Positions 18,175 through 25,888 of a stretch of 64,000 nucleotides of DNA are shown here, one piece after another. The DNA lies in the NCBI RefSeq assembly GCF_022655055.1, contig NZ_CP093384.1, forward strand, positions 744,001 to 808,000, in the 5' to 3' direction. Source of the stretch: Vagococcus sp. CY52-2. Its GTDB lineage: Bacteria; Bacillota; Bacilli; Lactobacillales; Vagococcaceae. Made by a program: the position numbers and the translations under genes. Positions within the stretch are counted from its first letter, which is position 1; each line of letters begins with the position of its first letter. The notes below the pieces were generated by a model. It did no database searches and was not told where the DNA came from. It worked only from the letters and a program-made list of their open reading frames with translations.

Positions 18175-19122
18175 ATGGAAGAAGCATATTTAGAATTAGG
18201 CCGAGAGATATTAAATAAAGGTCATGAAAAGACTGATCGTACAGGTACTGGGACAAAAAGTCTTTTTGGTTACCAGATGCGTTTTGATTTAAGTCAAGGA
18301 TTTCCTCTGTTGACAACCAAACGTATTCCATTTTCTTTAGTGAAAAGTGAATTGTTATGGTTCCTTAAAGGTGATACAAACATTAAATATTTGTTAGAAA
18401 ATAACAACCATATTTGGGATGAATGGGCTTTTGAGAGATATGTCAAAAGTGAAGACTACAAAGGACCTGACATGACCGACTTTGGTCGTCGATGTTTAGT
18501 AGATGAAGAATTCAATCAAGCGTATCAAAAAGAGATGACTTCTTTTAGAGAAAAAATGTTAATGGATGATGAATTTGCTGAAAAATATGGCGAATTAGGA
18601 AATATTTATGGTTCTCAGTGGCGTCGTTGGAAAACGTCAACAGGAGACACCATCGACCAATTACAAGATGTGATTGATATGATTCGACACACTCCAGACT
18701 CTAGACGGTTAATCGTGTCAGCATGGAATCCAGAAGATGTGCCATCGATGGCTTTACCACCATGTCACACGTTATTTCAATTTTATGTAGCAGATGGAAA
18801 ATTAAGTTGCCAATTGTATCAACGTAGTGCAGACGTCTTTTTAGGTGTTCCGTTTAATATTGCAAGTTATGCTTTATTAACACATTTAATTGCACATGAA
18901 ACGAATCTTGAAGTGGGAGAGTTTGTTCATACATTAGGGGATGCTCATCTGTACAGTAATCATATCGAGCAAATGACAGAACAACTTTCAAGACAACAAC
19001 GAGAGTTACCAACACTTTGGTTAAATAAAGAAAAACAATCAGTGTTTGATTTTGATATGGATGACATCAAGATTGAAGGATACCAGCCACATCCGAGTAT
19101 TAAGGCACCAATTGCGGTGTAG
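18175..19122 (+). CDS. thyA: Thymidylate synthase
   Basis: ThyA methylates dUMP to dTMP with methylene-tetrahydrofolate. At 315 residues it is the longer form with an insert after the first 90 residues ([19 protein letters not shown] region), common in lactobacilli and enterococci. The catalytic Cys197 lies in [12 protein letters not shown], and [12 protein letters not shown] is present near the C-terminus. GAGGGGTAA precedes the ATG. It forms a unit with folA, which regenerates tetrahydrofolate. Confidence 0.97.
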   Translation: MEEAYLELGREILNKGHEKTDRTGTGTKSLFGYQMRFDLSQGFPLLTTKRIPFSLVKSELLWFLKGDTNIKYLLENNNHIWDEWAFERYVKSEDYKGPDMTDFGRRCLVDEEFNQAYQKEMTSFREKMLMDDEFAEKYGELGNIYGSQWRRWKTSTGDTIDQLQDVIDMIRHTPDSRRLIVSAWNPEDVPSMALPPCHTLFQFYVADGKLSCQLYQRSADVFLGVPFNIASYALLTHLIAHETNLEVGEFVHTLGDAHLYSNHIEQMTEQLSRQQRELPTLWLNKEKQSVFDFDMDDIKIEGYQPHPSIKAPIAV

Positions 19123-19149
19123 GGGAAATTTGGGAGGAAATAAAGAAAT

Positions 19150-19644
19150 ATGATAGCAGCAATATGGGCTCAAGATGAAAATGGTTTAATTGGGAAAGAT
19201 GATAAATTACCGTGGTATTTACCAGATGACTTACAATTTTTCAAACAAATGACGGAAAATAATACGATTGTGATGGGAAGGAAAACGTTTGAAGGAATGG
19301 GTAAAAATCTATTGCCTAATCGTCAAACCATTGTGTTAACATCAGACCAATCTTATGATGGGAATGGTGCGATTGTCATGCATTCGGTAGATGATGTATT
19401 GAAATATGCCGAAGAATTTGATGGGATTACTTTTATCACTGGTGGTGGTGAGATTTATAAAACATTCTTGCCTTACACTGATGTATTATATCGTACGTTG
19501 ATTCAATCAACATTTGAAGGAGATACTTATTTTCCTTATATTGATTGGGGAGAGTGGAATATTGTTAGTACCAGCGAAGGCACTGTTAACGATGATAATC
19601 CATACCCACATGATTTTGAGACATACCAACGCCATCAATCGTAA
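19150..19644 (+). CDS. folA: Dihydrofolate reductase
   Basis: FolA reduces dihydrofolate made by ThyA back to tetrahydrofolate; it is the target of trimethoprim. The 164 residues begin MIAAIWAQDENGLIGKDDKLPWYLPDDLQFFK, with the catalytic acidic residue in LPDDLQ and the NADPH-binding VMGRKTFEGMGK and FITGGGEIY. GGGAGGAAA lies upstream. It is 27 bases from thyA, so the two are co-transcribed. Confidence 0.97.
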   Translation: MIAAIWAQDENGLIGKDDKLPWYLPDDLQFFKQMTENNTIVMGRKTFEGMGKNLLPNRQTIVLTSDQSYDGNGAIVMHSVDDVLKYAEEFDGITFITGGGEIYKTFLPYTDVLYRTLIQSTFEGDTYFPYIDWGEWNIVSTSEGTVNDDNPYPHDFETYQRHQS

Positions 19645-19651
19645 CACCACC

Positions 19652-19692
19652 AAAGGGACTGATGAATGATCTTGTTCACCAGTCTTTTTCTT
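19652..19692 (+). terminator. Terminator after thyA-folA
   Basis: GACTG (19657-19661) and TGAA pair with TTCA and CAGTC (19680-19684) around a central loop, with A and T tracts outside. Confidence 0.75.
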
Positions 19693-19830
19693 TAGAACAA
19701 AAAAGAAATATTAAAAATTTTACAAAGCGTCTTTTTTTCATTGAAAAAAATAATTAACAGTGAGATACTTTATTTTGATAGTATAATAATGGGGGTATTT
19801 TACGCGACCATTAATGAGGAGAATCAATCA

Positions 19831-21948
19831 ATGAGCCAAAGAAATAAAGGGAATTTTTTATTCAGTAAAAACAAACGAGGAAAAAAAACGAAATCTCATG
19901 TCCCCATCAGACTAGATATTTTGTTTTTTATTGTGTTTATATTATTCACTATGTTAATTGTGAAATTATCTGATTTACAAATTAAAAATCAAGAAAAATA
20001 TAAAGCAATTGTCTCAAATGGTCAAAAGAAAATTATTGAAGAAAAAGCACCTAGAGGGTATATATATGATTCAAAAGGAAATGTTTTAGTTGGAAATAAA
20101 GCCACACAAGCAATTCTGTTTACTCGATCAGCAGGAATGAATGCAAATGACATTCGTAAAGTGAGTCAAGATATTGTCAAATTAATTGATATCGAACCAG
20201 ATAAGTTAACGGATAGAGATAAAAAAGATTATTGGTTATCTAAGCCAGAAAATCTAGTTGAGGCACAAAAACGATTGACTGTTTCTGACAAAGTAAACGC
20301 AAATGGGCAAGAGTTGTCTAATAGTGATTTATATACGAAAACCGTTGATAAGGTGAAAGATAGTGAGATTAAGTTTAATCAAGAAGAAATGAAAGAAGCC
20401 TCTATTTTCAAACGAATCAATGGTGCGGCAGCCTTGGAACCTGTCACAATAAAAAATGATAATGTGACACCTGAAGAAATTGCAAAAGTTGGGGAAAATA
20501 CAGCGGCTATTTCTGGACTATCTGCTGGAACAGATTGGGAGAGAGACTATCCTGAAAAAGATCAAATTCGTTCCATTCTTGGAACGGTATCAACTGAGAA
20601 ACAAGGGTTACCTGAAGATGAGATTGATGAATATTTGAAAAAAGGCTATCAACGAAATGATCGTGTAGGGTTAAGTTATCTTGAAAAATCATATGAAGAC
20701 ACGTTAAAAGGTAAAAAAGGGCAAGCCGAAGTTGTGACTGATAAAGATCAAAAAATTGTGTCGAAAAAAGAAGTGAAAGCAAGTGAAAAAGGCGATAATT
20801 TAATGCTGACAATTAACCTTGATTTTCAACATAAGGTAGAAGAAATTGCTAAACGTCACTTTGAATCACTTCAACAGGCAGGAAAAACTCAGTATTCTCC
20901 CGGAGTATATGTGGTAGTTACTAATCCAAACAATGGTGAAGTGTTATCAATGGTAGGTCTTAGTAAAGATCCAGAAACTGGGGAATTGGTAGATGATACA
21001 TTAGGAACCATCAATAAAGCTTTTGTGCCAGGTTCTTCTATCAAGGCGGCTACTGTAATGGCTGGTTATGAAAATGGGGTCATTAAAGGCAATCAAACCT
21101 TTATTGATGAACCATTAGTTTTTAGTGATGGAACGAGAAAAACGTCTCTTTTCAATCAGTATTCATCTATTGCGTTAACAACACAACAAGCACTTGAAGT
21201 CTCTTCGAATGTCTATATGATGAAAATTGCATTAGGTATGATGGGAGTTGAGTACGTTCCAGGGATGTCTTTACCTGTCGATACTAGTATTTTTGATAAA
21301 TTACGAAAAACCTACGAAGAATTTGGTTTAGGAACAAAAACAGGGATCGATATTCCCCAAGAATCTGTGGGTGTGTTGAATAAAAATTATAAAGATAAAG
21401 ATGGGAAGTATATTCCTGGTATTATGGCCAGTGCATTGGATTTATCTTTTGGTAACTATGAAGCATATACACCTATTCAATTGGCACAATATGTGTCAAC
21501 AGTCGCTAATGGTGGAACACGATACGCGCCTCATGTAGTAAAAGGAATTTATGGTAATAGTGAGAATGGTGAATTGGGAAAAGAGAAAGAATTGATTCAA
21601 CCAAAAGTAATGAGTAAAATTGAAGGTAGAGAAGAGGAATTTGATATTATTCAAGAAGGAATGTATCAAGTTGTCAATGGATCAATGGGAACTGGGAATG
21701 AACTACAAGGAGCGAGTCTTCCAATTGCAGCAAAAACAGGGACAGCTGAAACATTTGCAGTTGATCCGAAAACAAATCAAGCAGTATCCGTTATAAATAG
21801 TACGATTGTGGGTTACGCACCTTATAATGATCCAAAAGTGGCGGTTAGTGTGATGATTCCCCAAATTAGTGATGATAACATGGCAACTAATCGTTTGATA
21901 TTAAAAGAAGTGATAAATGCCTATAATGAAGAGTATAATAAACAATAA
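19831..21948 (+). CDS. Class B penicillin-binding protein (transpeptidase, PBP2b-like)
   Basis: The 705-residue monofunctional transpeptidase crosslinks peptidoglycan at the membrane surface. A short basic cytoplasmic head is followed by one membrane segment (about residues 27-50, LDILFFIVFILFTMLIV), the PBP dimer domain starting APRGYIYDSKGN, and the transpeptidase domain with SSIK (Ser402), SSN (458-460) and KTG (635-637), all three motifs intact. ATG 19831 is chosen for GAGGAGA at 19816-19822; an open frame to 19741 lacks a binding site. Class B type and distance from a division cluster suggest the elongation enzyme, but I cannot settle PBP2b against other class B types. Confidence 0.88.
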   Translation: MSQRNKGNFLFSKNKRGKKTKSHVPIRLDILFFIVFILFTMLIVKLSDLQIKNQEKYKAIVSNGQKKIIEEKAPRGYIYDSKGNVLVGNKATQAILFTRSAGMNANDIRKVSQDIVKLIDIEPDKLTDRDKKDYWLSKPENLVEAQKRLTVSDKVNANGQELSNSDLYTKTVDKVKDSEIKFNQEEMKEASIFKRINGAAALEPVTIKNDNVTPEEIAKVGENTAAISGLSAGTDWERDYPEKDQIRSILGTVSTEKQGLPEDEIDEYLKKGYQRNDRVGLSYLEKSYEDTLKGKKGQAEVVTDKDQKIVSKKEVKASEKGDNLMLTINLDFQHKVEEIAKRHFESLQQAGKTQYSPGVYVVVTNPNNGEVLSMVGLSKDPETGELVDDTLGTINKAFVPGSSIKAATVMAGYENGVIKGNQTFIDEPLVFSDGTRKTSLFNQYSSIALTTQQALEVSSNVYMMKIALGMMGVEYVPGMSLPVDTSIFDKLRKTYEEFGLGTKTGIDIPQESVGVLNKNYKDKDGKYIPGIMASALDLSFGNYEAYTPIQLAQYVSTVANGGTRYAPHVVKGIYGNSENGELGKEKELIQPKVMSKIEGREEEFDIIQEGMYQVVNGSMGTGNELQGASLPIAAKTGTAETFAVDPKTNQAVSVINSTIVGYAPYNDPKVAVSVMIPQISDDNMATNRLILKEVINAYNEEYNKQ

Positions 21949-22034
21949 ATGAATTTTATGTATTTAAAACTGTAAAGGAGAAATCCTTAACAAATTTGTG
22001 AAAAAGACTAGAAATTTTAAATAAAACATGATAT

Positions 22035-22068
22035 GATATTCAAGTGTCAAGTGTGATACTTGAATATC
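22035..22068 (+). promoter_or_regulatory. Inverted repeat in the rpmG promoter/leader
   Basis: GATATTCAAGT (22035-22045) and its exact complement ACTTGAATATC (22058-22068) are 12 bases apart. The left arm overlaps a possible -10 (TATGAT, 22032-22037). It could be an operator or a leader hairpin ahead of rpmG. Confidence 0.6.
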
Positions 22069-22092
22069 TAATTTATTTCGGAGGGAAACATA

Positions 22093-22242
22093 ATGCGCGT
22101 AAATATTACTTTAGAATGTACAGAATGTAAAGAAAGAAATTATCTTTCAAACAAAAACAAACGTAACAATCCTGAACGTTTAGAAGTTAAAAAATATTGT
22201 CCACGTGAACGTAAAGTGACGTTACACCGTGAAACAAAATAA
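22093..22242 (+). CDS. rpmG: 50S ribosomal protein L33
   Basis: This 49-residue L33 begins [18 protein letters not shown] and ends [14 protein letters not shown]. It has CTEC and one later Cys, but the fourth zinc ligand position is Glu (CPRE), so the zinc ribbon is incomplete; enterococcal L33 proteins show the same ending. GGAGGG (22080-22085) precedes the ATG. It has its own terminator. It follows the PBP gene, a pairing also found in other Lactobacillales. Confidence 0.96.
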   Translation: MRVNITLECTECKERNYLSNKNKRNNPERLEVKKYCPRERKVTLHRETK

Positions 22243-22256
22243 TTTTTTGAATTATG

Positions 22257-22296
22257 AGCTAGAAACCTTTTGTAGTAAGGGTTCTAGCTATTTTTT
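22257..22296 (+). terminator. Terminator after rpmG
   Basis: AGCTAGAA (22257-22264) pairs with TTCTAGCT (22282-22289), with an inner CC/GG, followed by ATTTTTT. Confidence 0.88.
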
Positions 22297-22793
22297 ATGC
22301 TTAATTTTATCGAGTGAATATGGTTTTGAATACGGTTTGTTTGAAAAGTTTTGAAAGTAGGATTTGTTTTAACAGAATGTTTAAGAGCTGGACTTTCTTC
22401 TTTTTTATTTAAATAGAAATATTACTCATTTAAAAAATGGAAAATGTTATCATTAAAATAGTAGTGAATCGTTAAAAAATACAATGTTCAAGTTATTTTG
22501 AATGTAAGCATAGGAGAAAATAAAAATGAATTTAAAATTGTCGGCCTCCAATCTTTTTCAAAATTAAATTTGGCTAATTTTTTTGATAATTTGTTCTTTG
22601 ATCTTTTTGTCCTCCAATATACTAAACTTTTTCCTTTTTAATTCCACCATTTATTATAGCTCACTGACTTATTTAATCAATATGTTATAAATAGCTAAAC
22701 TTTAGTCATTATTTTAATAAAATAAAACGATATCTTTTTGCTTAATCGATTTTGTGTTATGATTTAATAAAATGTTCATTATTGGATGTAATT
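22297..22793. other. Gene-poor gap with broken sequence
   Basis: No full gene is seen in about 500 bases. On the + strand, AGGAG at 22512-22516 precedes ATG 22526, but the frame closes after 13 codons (MNLKLSASNLFQN). On the - strand, TTGATT (22680-22675) and TATAAT (22658-22653), 16 bases apart, form a good promoter pointing at a 28-codon frame (22650-22564). Two CTCCAAT copies (22547-22553, 22613-22619) occur. I read it as decayed genes, or possibly a small RNA made on the - strand. Confidence 0.4.
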
Positions 22794-23171
22794 ATGAAAA
22801 AATATTATTTAATGATTGTGTTATTTGGGTTATTTCTTTTAGCAGGATGTGGTCATAAAGCAACAGGAGATAAAGCATTATATGGTGAAGTTAAAAGTGC
22901 CTTAACTAGTAAAATAGATTCATATGATGATGAGAAGAAAAAAGAAGTGAAAGAGGAATACGGTTTAGATAAAAAATCACTCGATGACTTACCTTTGGCT
23001 ATTTATAATATAAAAGGTCGTTATGTTGGAGTGATTAAGTTAGATTCTAATGATGAGTTCTTTTATTATAGTGTTAAAAAGAAAAAAATTGTGACAAAAA
23101 TTGATGAAACTATTTTGCCACAAGACTTGGAATCTTTCACACCAATCTATAGTCAAAACAATTTTAATTGA
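22794..23171 (+). CDS. Small putative lipoprotein
   Basis: This is a 125-residue lipoprotein with a short signal peptide (MKKYYLMIVLFGLFLL) and lipobox LAGC at about residues 17-20. The mature part is Lys/Glu/Asp-rich (SYDDEKKKEVKEEYGLDKKS) and ends without a membrane anchor. I do not recognise a family. ATG 22794 is chosen because the signal peptide begins there; GGATG upstream is a weak binding site. An extended -10 (TATGAT at 22758-22763) precedes it. It borders the broken gap, so it may be part of an exchanged segment. Confidence 0.7.
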   Translation: MKKYYLMIVLFGLFLLAGCGHKATGDKALYGEVKSALTSKIDSYDDEKKKEVKEEYGLDKKSLDDLPLAIYNIKGRYVGVIKLDSNDEFFYYSVKKKKIVTKIDETILPQDLESFTPIYSQNNFN

Positions 23172-23226
23172 CAATGTCCATTAAATTCCCTAAAATAACA
23201 GAAATACACATAAATGGGGGAATATT

Positions 23227-23943
23227 ATGAAAAAGATTATAGGGATTTCAGCTAATGAAGTGGTTGATGCAGGAGAAACATTGCATCATTTACCAATTTC
23301 GTATTTACCGGCCGGCTATGTTCGTGCAGTTCAAGAGGTCGGAGGAACTCCCCTTGTTTTACCAATTAGTCAACCTAAAGAAGCTAAAACTTATATTGAT
23401 TTGGTTGATAAATTAATTTTGACTGGAGGACAAAATGTCTCACCATCGCTTTATTCCTCTAATCAATCGAGTGAGGCCTTTTCTTTATTAGAAAGAGATT
23501 TATTTGAAATAGCTCTTATAGAAGAAGCGATTAAGCAGAAAAAACCTATTTTTGGTGTGTGCCGTGGCATGCAGTTATTGAATGTCTACTTAGGCGGAAC
23601 TTTGCATCAAGATTTAAGTTTGCGTCAACCAGAACCAATCCGCCATATGCAAGCCCCTATTGAACGATGGATTGCTACACATGATATCTTCTTTGAGAAG
23701 GATAGTGTTTTAACCCCCATTTATGGTGCAAAAGCCACAGTTAATTCGTTTCATTTTCAAAGTATCAACAAAATTGGCAATGATTTGAAAATAACAGCAG
23801 TCAGCGAAGATGGTGTGGTAGAATCAATCGAATCATCTTCCGATAATCATAAAATACTAGGTGTACAGTGGCATCCAGATTTTTCATATAATGTAAATGA
23901 TAAAGAAAAAGGTGTATTTGATTTTATTGTCAATTCATTTTAA
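23227..23943 (+). CDS. Class I glutamine amidotransferase, gamma-glutamyl-GABA hydrolase (PuuD) family
   Basis: The 238-residue enzyme belongs to Peptidase_C26. The nucleophile Cys112 lies in FGVCRGMQLLN, the Gly-rich LILTGGQNVSPSLY precedes it, and the catalytic His is in VQWHPDF. PuuD hydrolyses gamma-glutamyl-GABA in putrescine breakdown, but no putrescine genes lie nearby, so the substrate here is open. GGGGGA precedes the ATG. It is cytoplasmic. Confidence 0.87.
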   Translation: MKKIIGISANEVVDAGETLHHLPISYLPAGYVRAVQEVGGTPLVLPISQPKEAKTYIDLVDKLILTGGQNVSPSLYSSNQSSEAFSLLERDLFEIALIEEAIKQKKPIFGVCRGMQLLNVYLGGTLHQDLSLRQPEPIRHMQAPIERWIATHDIFFEKDSVLTPIYGAKATVNSFHFQSINKIGNDLKITAVSEDGVVESIESSSDNHKILGVQWHPDFSYNVNDKEKGVFDFIVNSF

Positions 23944-23963
23944 GTTTATTTTACTTTTATTAG

Positions 23964-23992
23964 TTGACAAGTGACGTTTTTTTTTTTAAACT
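23964..23992 (+). promoter_or_regulatory. Promoter of the DHA2 transporter transcript
   Basis: TTGACA (23964-23969) is a consensus -35; 17 bases on lies TAAACT (23987-23992) as a weak -10. The transcript would have a leader of about 108 bases. Confidence 0.6.
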
Positions 23993-24017
23993 GATAACGG
24001 AATAAATCGTACAGATA

Positions 24018-24036
24018 ACACAAGGTTAACTTGTGT
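24018..24036 (+). promoter_or_regulatory. Palindrome ACACAAG-N5-CTTGTGT in the transporter leader
   Basis: Two perfect seven-base arms lie 11 bases upstream of the leader terminator. It could be an operator for a regulator or the first hairpin of an attenuator. AAGG within it sits five bases before a three-codon frame (TTG TGT CGA TAG, 24031-24042). Confidence 0.55.
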
Positions 24037-24046
24037 CGATAGAGAG

Positions 24047-24083
24047 GCGAAATTTATCTTTAAGGATAAGTTTCGCTTTTTTT
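24047..24083 (+). terminator. Intrinsic terminator within the transporter leader
   Basis: GCGAAATTTATC (24047-24058) pairs with GATAAGTTTCGC (24065-24076), 12 pairs with one T-G, six-base loop, then seven T. It lies after the promoter and just before the ribosome binding site of the MFS gene, which makes it an attenuator candidate. Confidence 0.8.
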
Positions 24084-24106
24084 ATGGAAAAATGGAGGGA
24101 ATTTTT

Positions 24107-25468
24107 ATGTCAGAAAAGAAATTTCATGTTAATTTAGCTGTTCTAGCAACTGGTATGATGGCTTTTTCGGGAGTGTTAATTGAAACAGCAATGAACGTGA
24201 CGTTTCCAACGTTAATGGAAGATTTTAGTATTTCAACATCACAAGTACAATGGGTGACAACCATTTATCTGTTGATGATCTCAATCGTTGTACCACTATC
24301 ATCTTATTTAATTAAAAATATCAGTCGTCGTAAGTTGTTTACGGTTTCAAGTATATTATTTTTAGTTGGTGTTGTGGTTGATGCTTTTGCTGGTGGGTTT
24401 ATCACGCTACTTGTTGGGCGAGTACTTCAAGGGATTGCCACAGGGATTGCATTGCCATTAATGTTTAATATCATTTTAACAAAAGTTCCAATGGAAAAAA
24501 GAGGAATGATGATAGGAATTGGTAATTTAACAACATCAATTGCCCCAGCGATGGGACCCACATATGGTGGAGTCCTAACAACAACGCTAGATTGGACTTA
24601 TATTTATAAGTTGTTGATCCCGGTTTTAATTGTATCTACATTGGTTGGTTTATATGCTATTCCAGAAGAAGACACATCAGTGAGTGATTCAATTAATGCT
24701 AAAGCCGTTCTTTATTTATCTGTGATGTTTACTGGATTATTGATGTTCTTTAGTTATTTAGAACAACCATTAGGATGGGTAGCATTAGTGGTTGGATTAA
24801 TTAGTGCATGGTTATTCTATAAAACAAATAAACAAAAAACATTGCTTAATTTAGTTGTCTTTAAAAATGCACGGTTCACTATTTATTTGATGTCATTTTT
24901 GGTTTATCAAATTCTGTTACTCGGTGTATCGTTTGTTTTACCAAACTTTATTCAAATCGTTCAAGGGGTTCCAGCATCTAAGGCGGGAATGATGATGTTT
25001 CCAGGTGCGTTAGTCGGTGCGTTATTTGCACCGATTTCAGGAAAAATATTAGATAAATTAGGCTTTAAAAAGCCAATAGGTGTGGGAGTATTATTTGCAA
25101 TTTTAGGTTGGTTAATGTTAATTATGGTCATTCAAACAGGAAACATTGCCTTAATTATTTTATCTCATGTCACTTTTATGATTGGTGTTGGGTTGTCTTA
25201 TAGTAATGTCATGACAGTTGGATTATCTTCTATAAAAGAAGACTTACAAGATGATGGGAATGCTGTTTTTAGTACATTACAACAATTTATGGGGGCTATT
25301 TCAACCTCATTTGTGGCTATTGTGGTTGGGTTATTCCAATCAGGAAAAAGCAATTTTATTCAAGGAACAAGTACTGGATCGAAAGTAGCATTAATTTCTC
25401 TATTTGTTTTGTTACTTGTCAGTAGTTTCTTTGTTATTAAGACATTTAAAAATAAACAAAACCTCTAA
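24107..25468 (+). CDS. MFS multidrug exporter, DHA2 (EmrB/LmrB-like) family
   Basis: The 453-residue polytopic protein fits a 14-helix DHA2 proton antiporter. Early helices carry NVTFPTLMEDF, TSQVQWVTTIYLLMISIVVPLS and LVGRVLQGIATGIALPLMFN; motif C-like GNLTTSIAPAMGPTYGGVL is in helix 5. The best start is ATG 24107, since GGAGGG (24094-24099) is well placed; an ATG at 24092 is upstream of it. A leader terminator suggests conditional expression. Substrate is unknown; relatives export lincosamides and other drugs. Confidence 0.88.
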   Translation: MSEKKFHVNLAVLATGMMAFSGVLIETAMNVTFPTLMEDFSISTSQVQWVTTIYLLMISIVVPLSSYLIKNISRRKLFTVSSILFLVGVVVDAFAGGFITLLVGRVLQGIATGIALPLMFNIILTKVPMEKRGMMIGIGNLTTSIAPAMGPTYGGVLTTTLDWTYIYKLLIPVLIVSTLVGLYAIPEEDTSVSDSINAKAVLYLSVMFTGLLMFFSYLEQPLGWVALVVGLISAWLFYKTNKQKTLLNLVVFKNARFTIYLMSFLVYQILLLGVSFVLPNFIQIVQGVPASKAGMMMFPGALVGALFAPISGKILDKLGFKKPIGVGVLFAILGWLMLIMVIQTGNIALIILSHVTFMIGVGLSYSNVMTVGLSSIKEDLQDDGNAVFSTLQQFMGAISTSFVAIVVGLFQSGKSNFIQGTSTGSKVALISLFVLLLVSSFFVIKTFKNKQNL

Positions 25469-25489
25469 TAATTTTTAGAGGTTTTTTTA
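25459..25489 (+). terminator. Terminator after the DHA2 transporter
   Basis: AACCTCTA (25460-25467) pairs with TAGAGGTT (25476-25483), followed by T residues; it overlaps the stop codon. Confidence 0.88.
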
Positions 25490-25573
25490 ACCAATATTTA
25501 ATATAAAATGTGAGTTTATTATATAGATTAACTATAGTGAGTATCGTATGATATGGGTGAGGTGATGAGAAAA

Positions 25574-25747
25574 ATGGCTTTAACAAGAAAAAAATTTTAT
25601 AATGACATGACAAAAACAGAAGCTAAATTGTATGATCAATACAAACAACAAATGAAAATGGATCACCTGAAAAAAATAAAAAAAGAATTAAAAGAAATTG
25701 AGAAATCAATACAATCTATTCAACTTGATATGATAGATAAAAAATAG
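25574..25747 (+). CDS. Small coiled-coil protein of unknown function
   Basis: This 57-residue, highly charged protein (Lys about one quarter) is predicted to be one long helix or coiled coil: EAKLYDQYKQQM and KKELKEIEKSIQSIQLDMI show heptad-like spacing. I do not recognise a family. GAGGTGAT ends eight bases before ATG 25574; ATG 25565 in the same frame is possible but too close to that site. It stands alone between two efflux genes, with no clear terminator after it. Confidence 0.55.
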   Translation: MALTRKKFYNDMTKTEAKLYDQYKQQMKMDHLKKIKKELKEIEKSIQSIQLDMIDKK

Positions 25748-25824
25748 GATAAATTAATCATTATTTAAGTTATGTTTAAATAGTAAATTTTTTTTGATAA
25801 AATAAATAATAAATGAACGATGTA

Positions 25825-25872
25825 CTTTCATTTAGAGAACATTGGAGTATAATGTATATGCATAAATGAAAG
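25825..25872 (+). promoter_or_regulatory. Promoter of the second MFS gene flanked by an inverted repeat
   Basis: TATAAT at 25848-25853 is the -10. CTTTCATTTA (25825-25834), at the -35 position, and its exact complement TAAATGAAAG (25863-25872), just after the start point, flank it. The right arm also contains part of the ribosome binding site. Confidence 0.6.
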
Positions 25873-25888
25873 GGTGAATATAATTTCG

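Noticed and set aside
22526-22567. Thirteen-codon frame MNLKLSASNLFQN as a leader peptide or toxin
   Set aside because: It has a binding site but no clear partner gene or conserved feature; kept only as part of the decayed gap.
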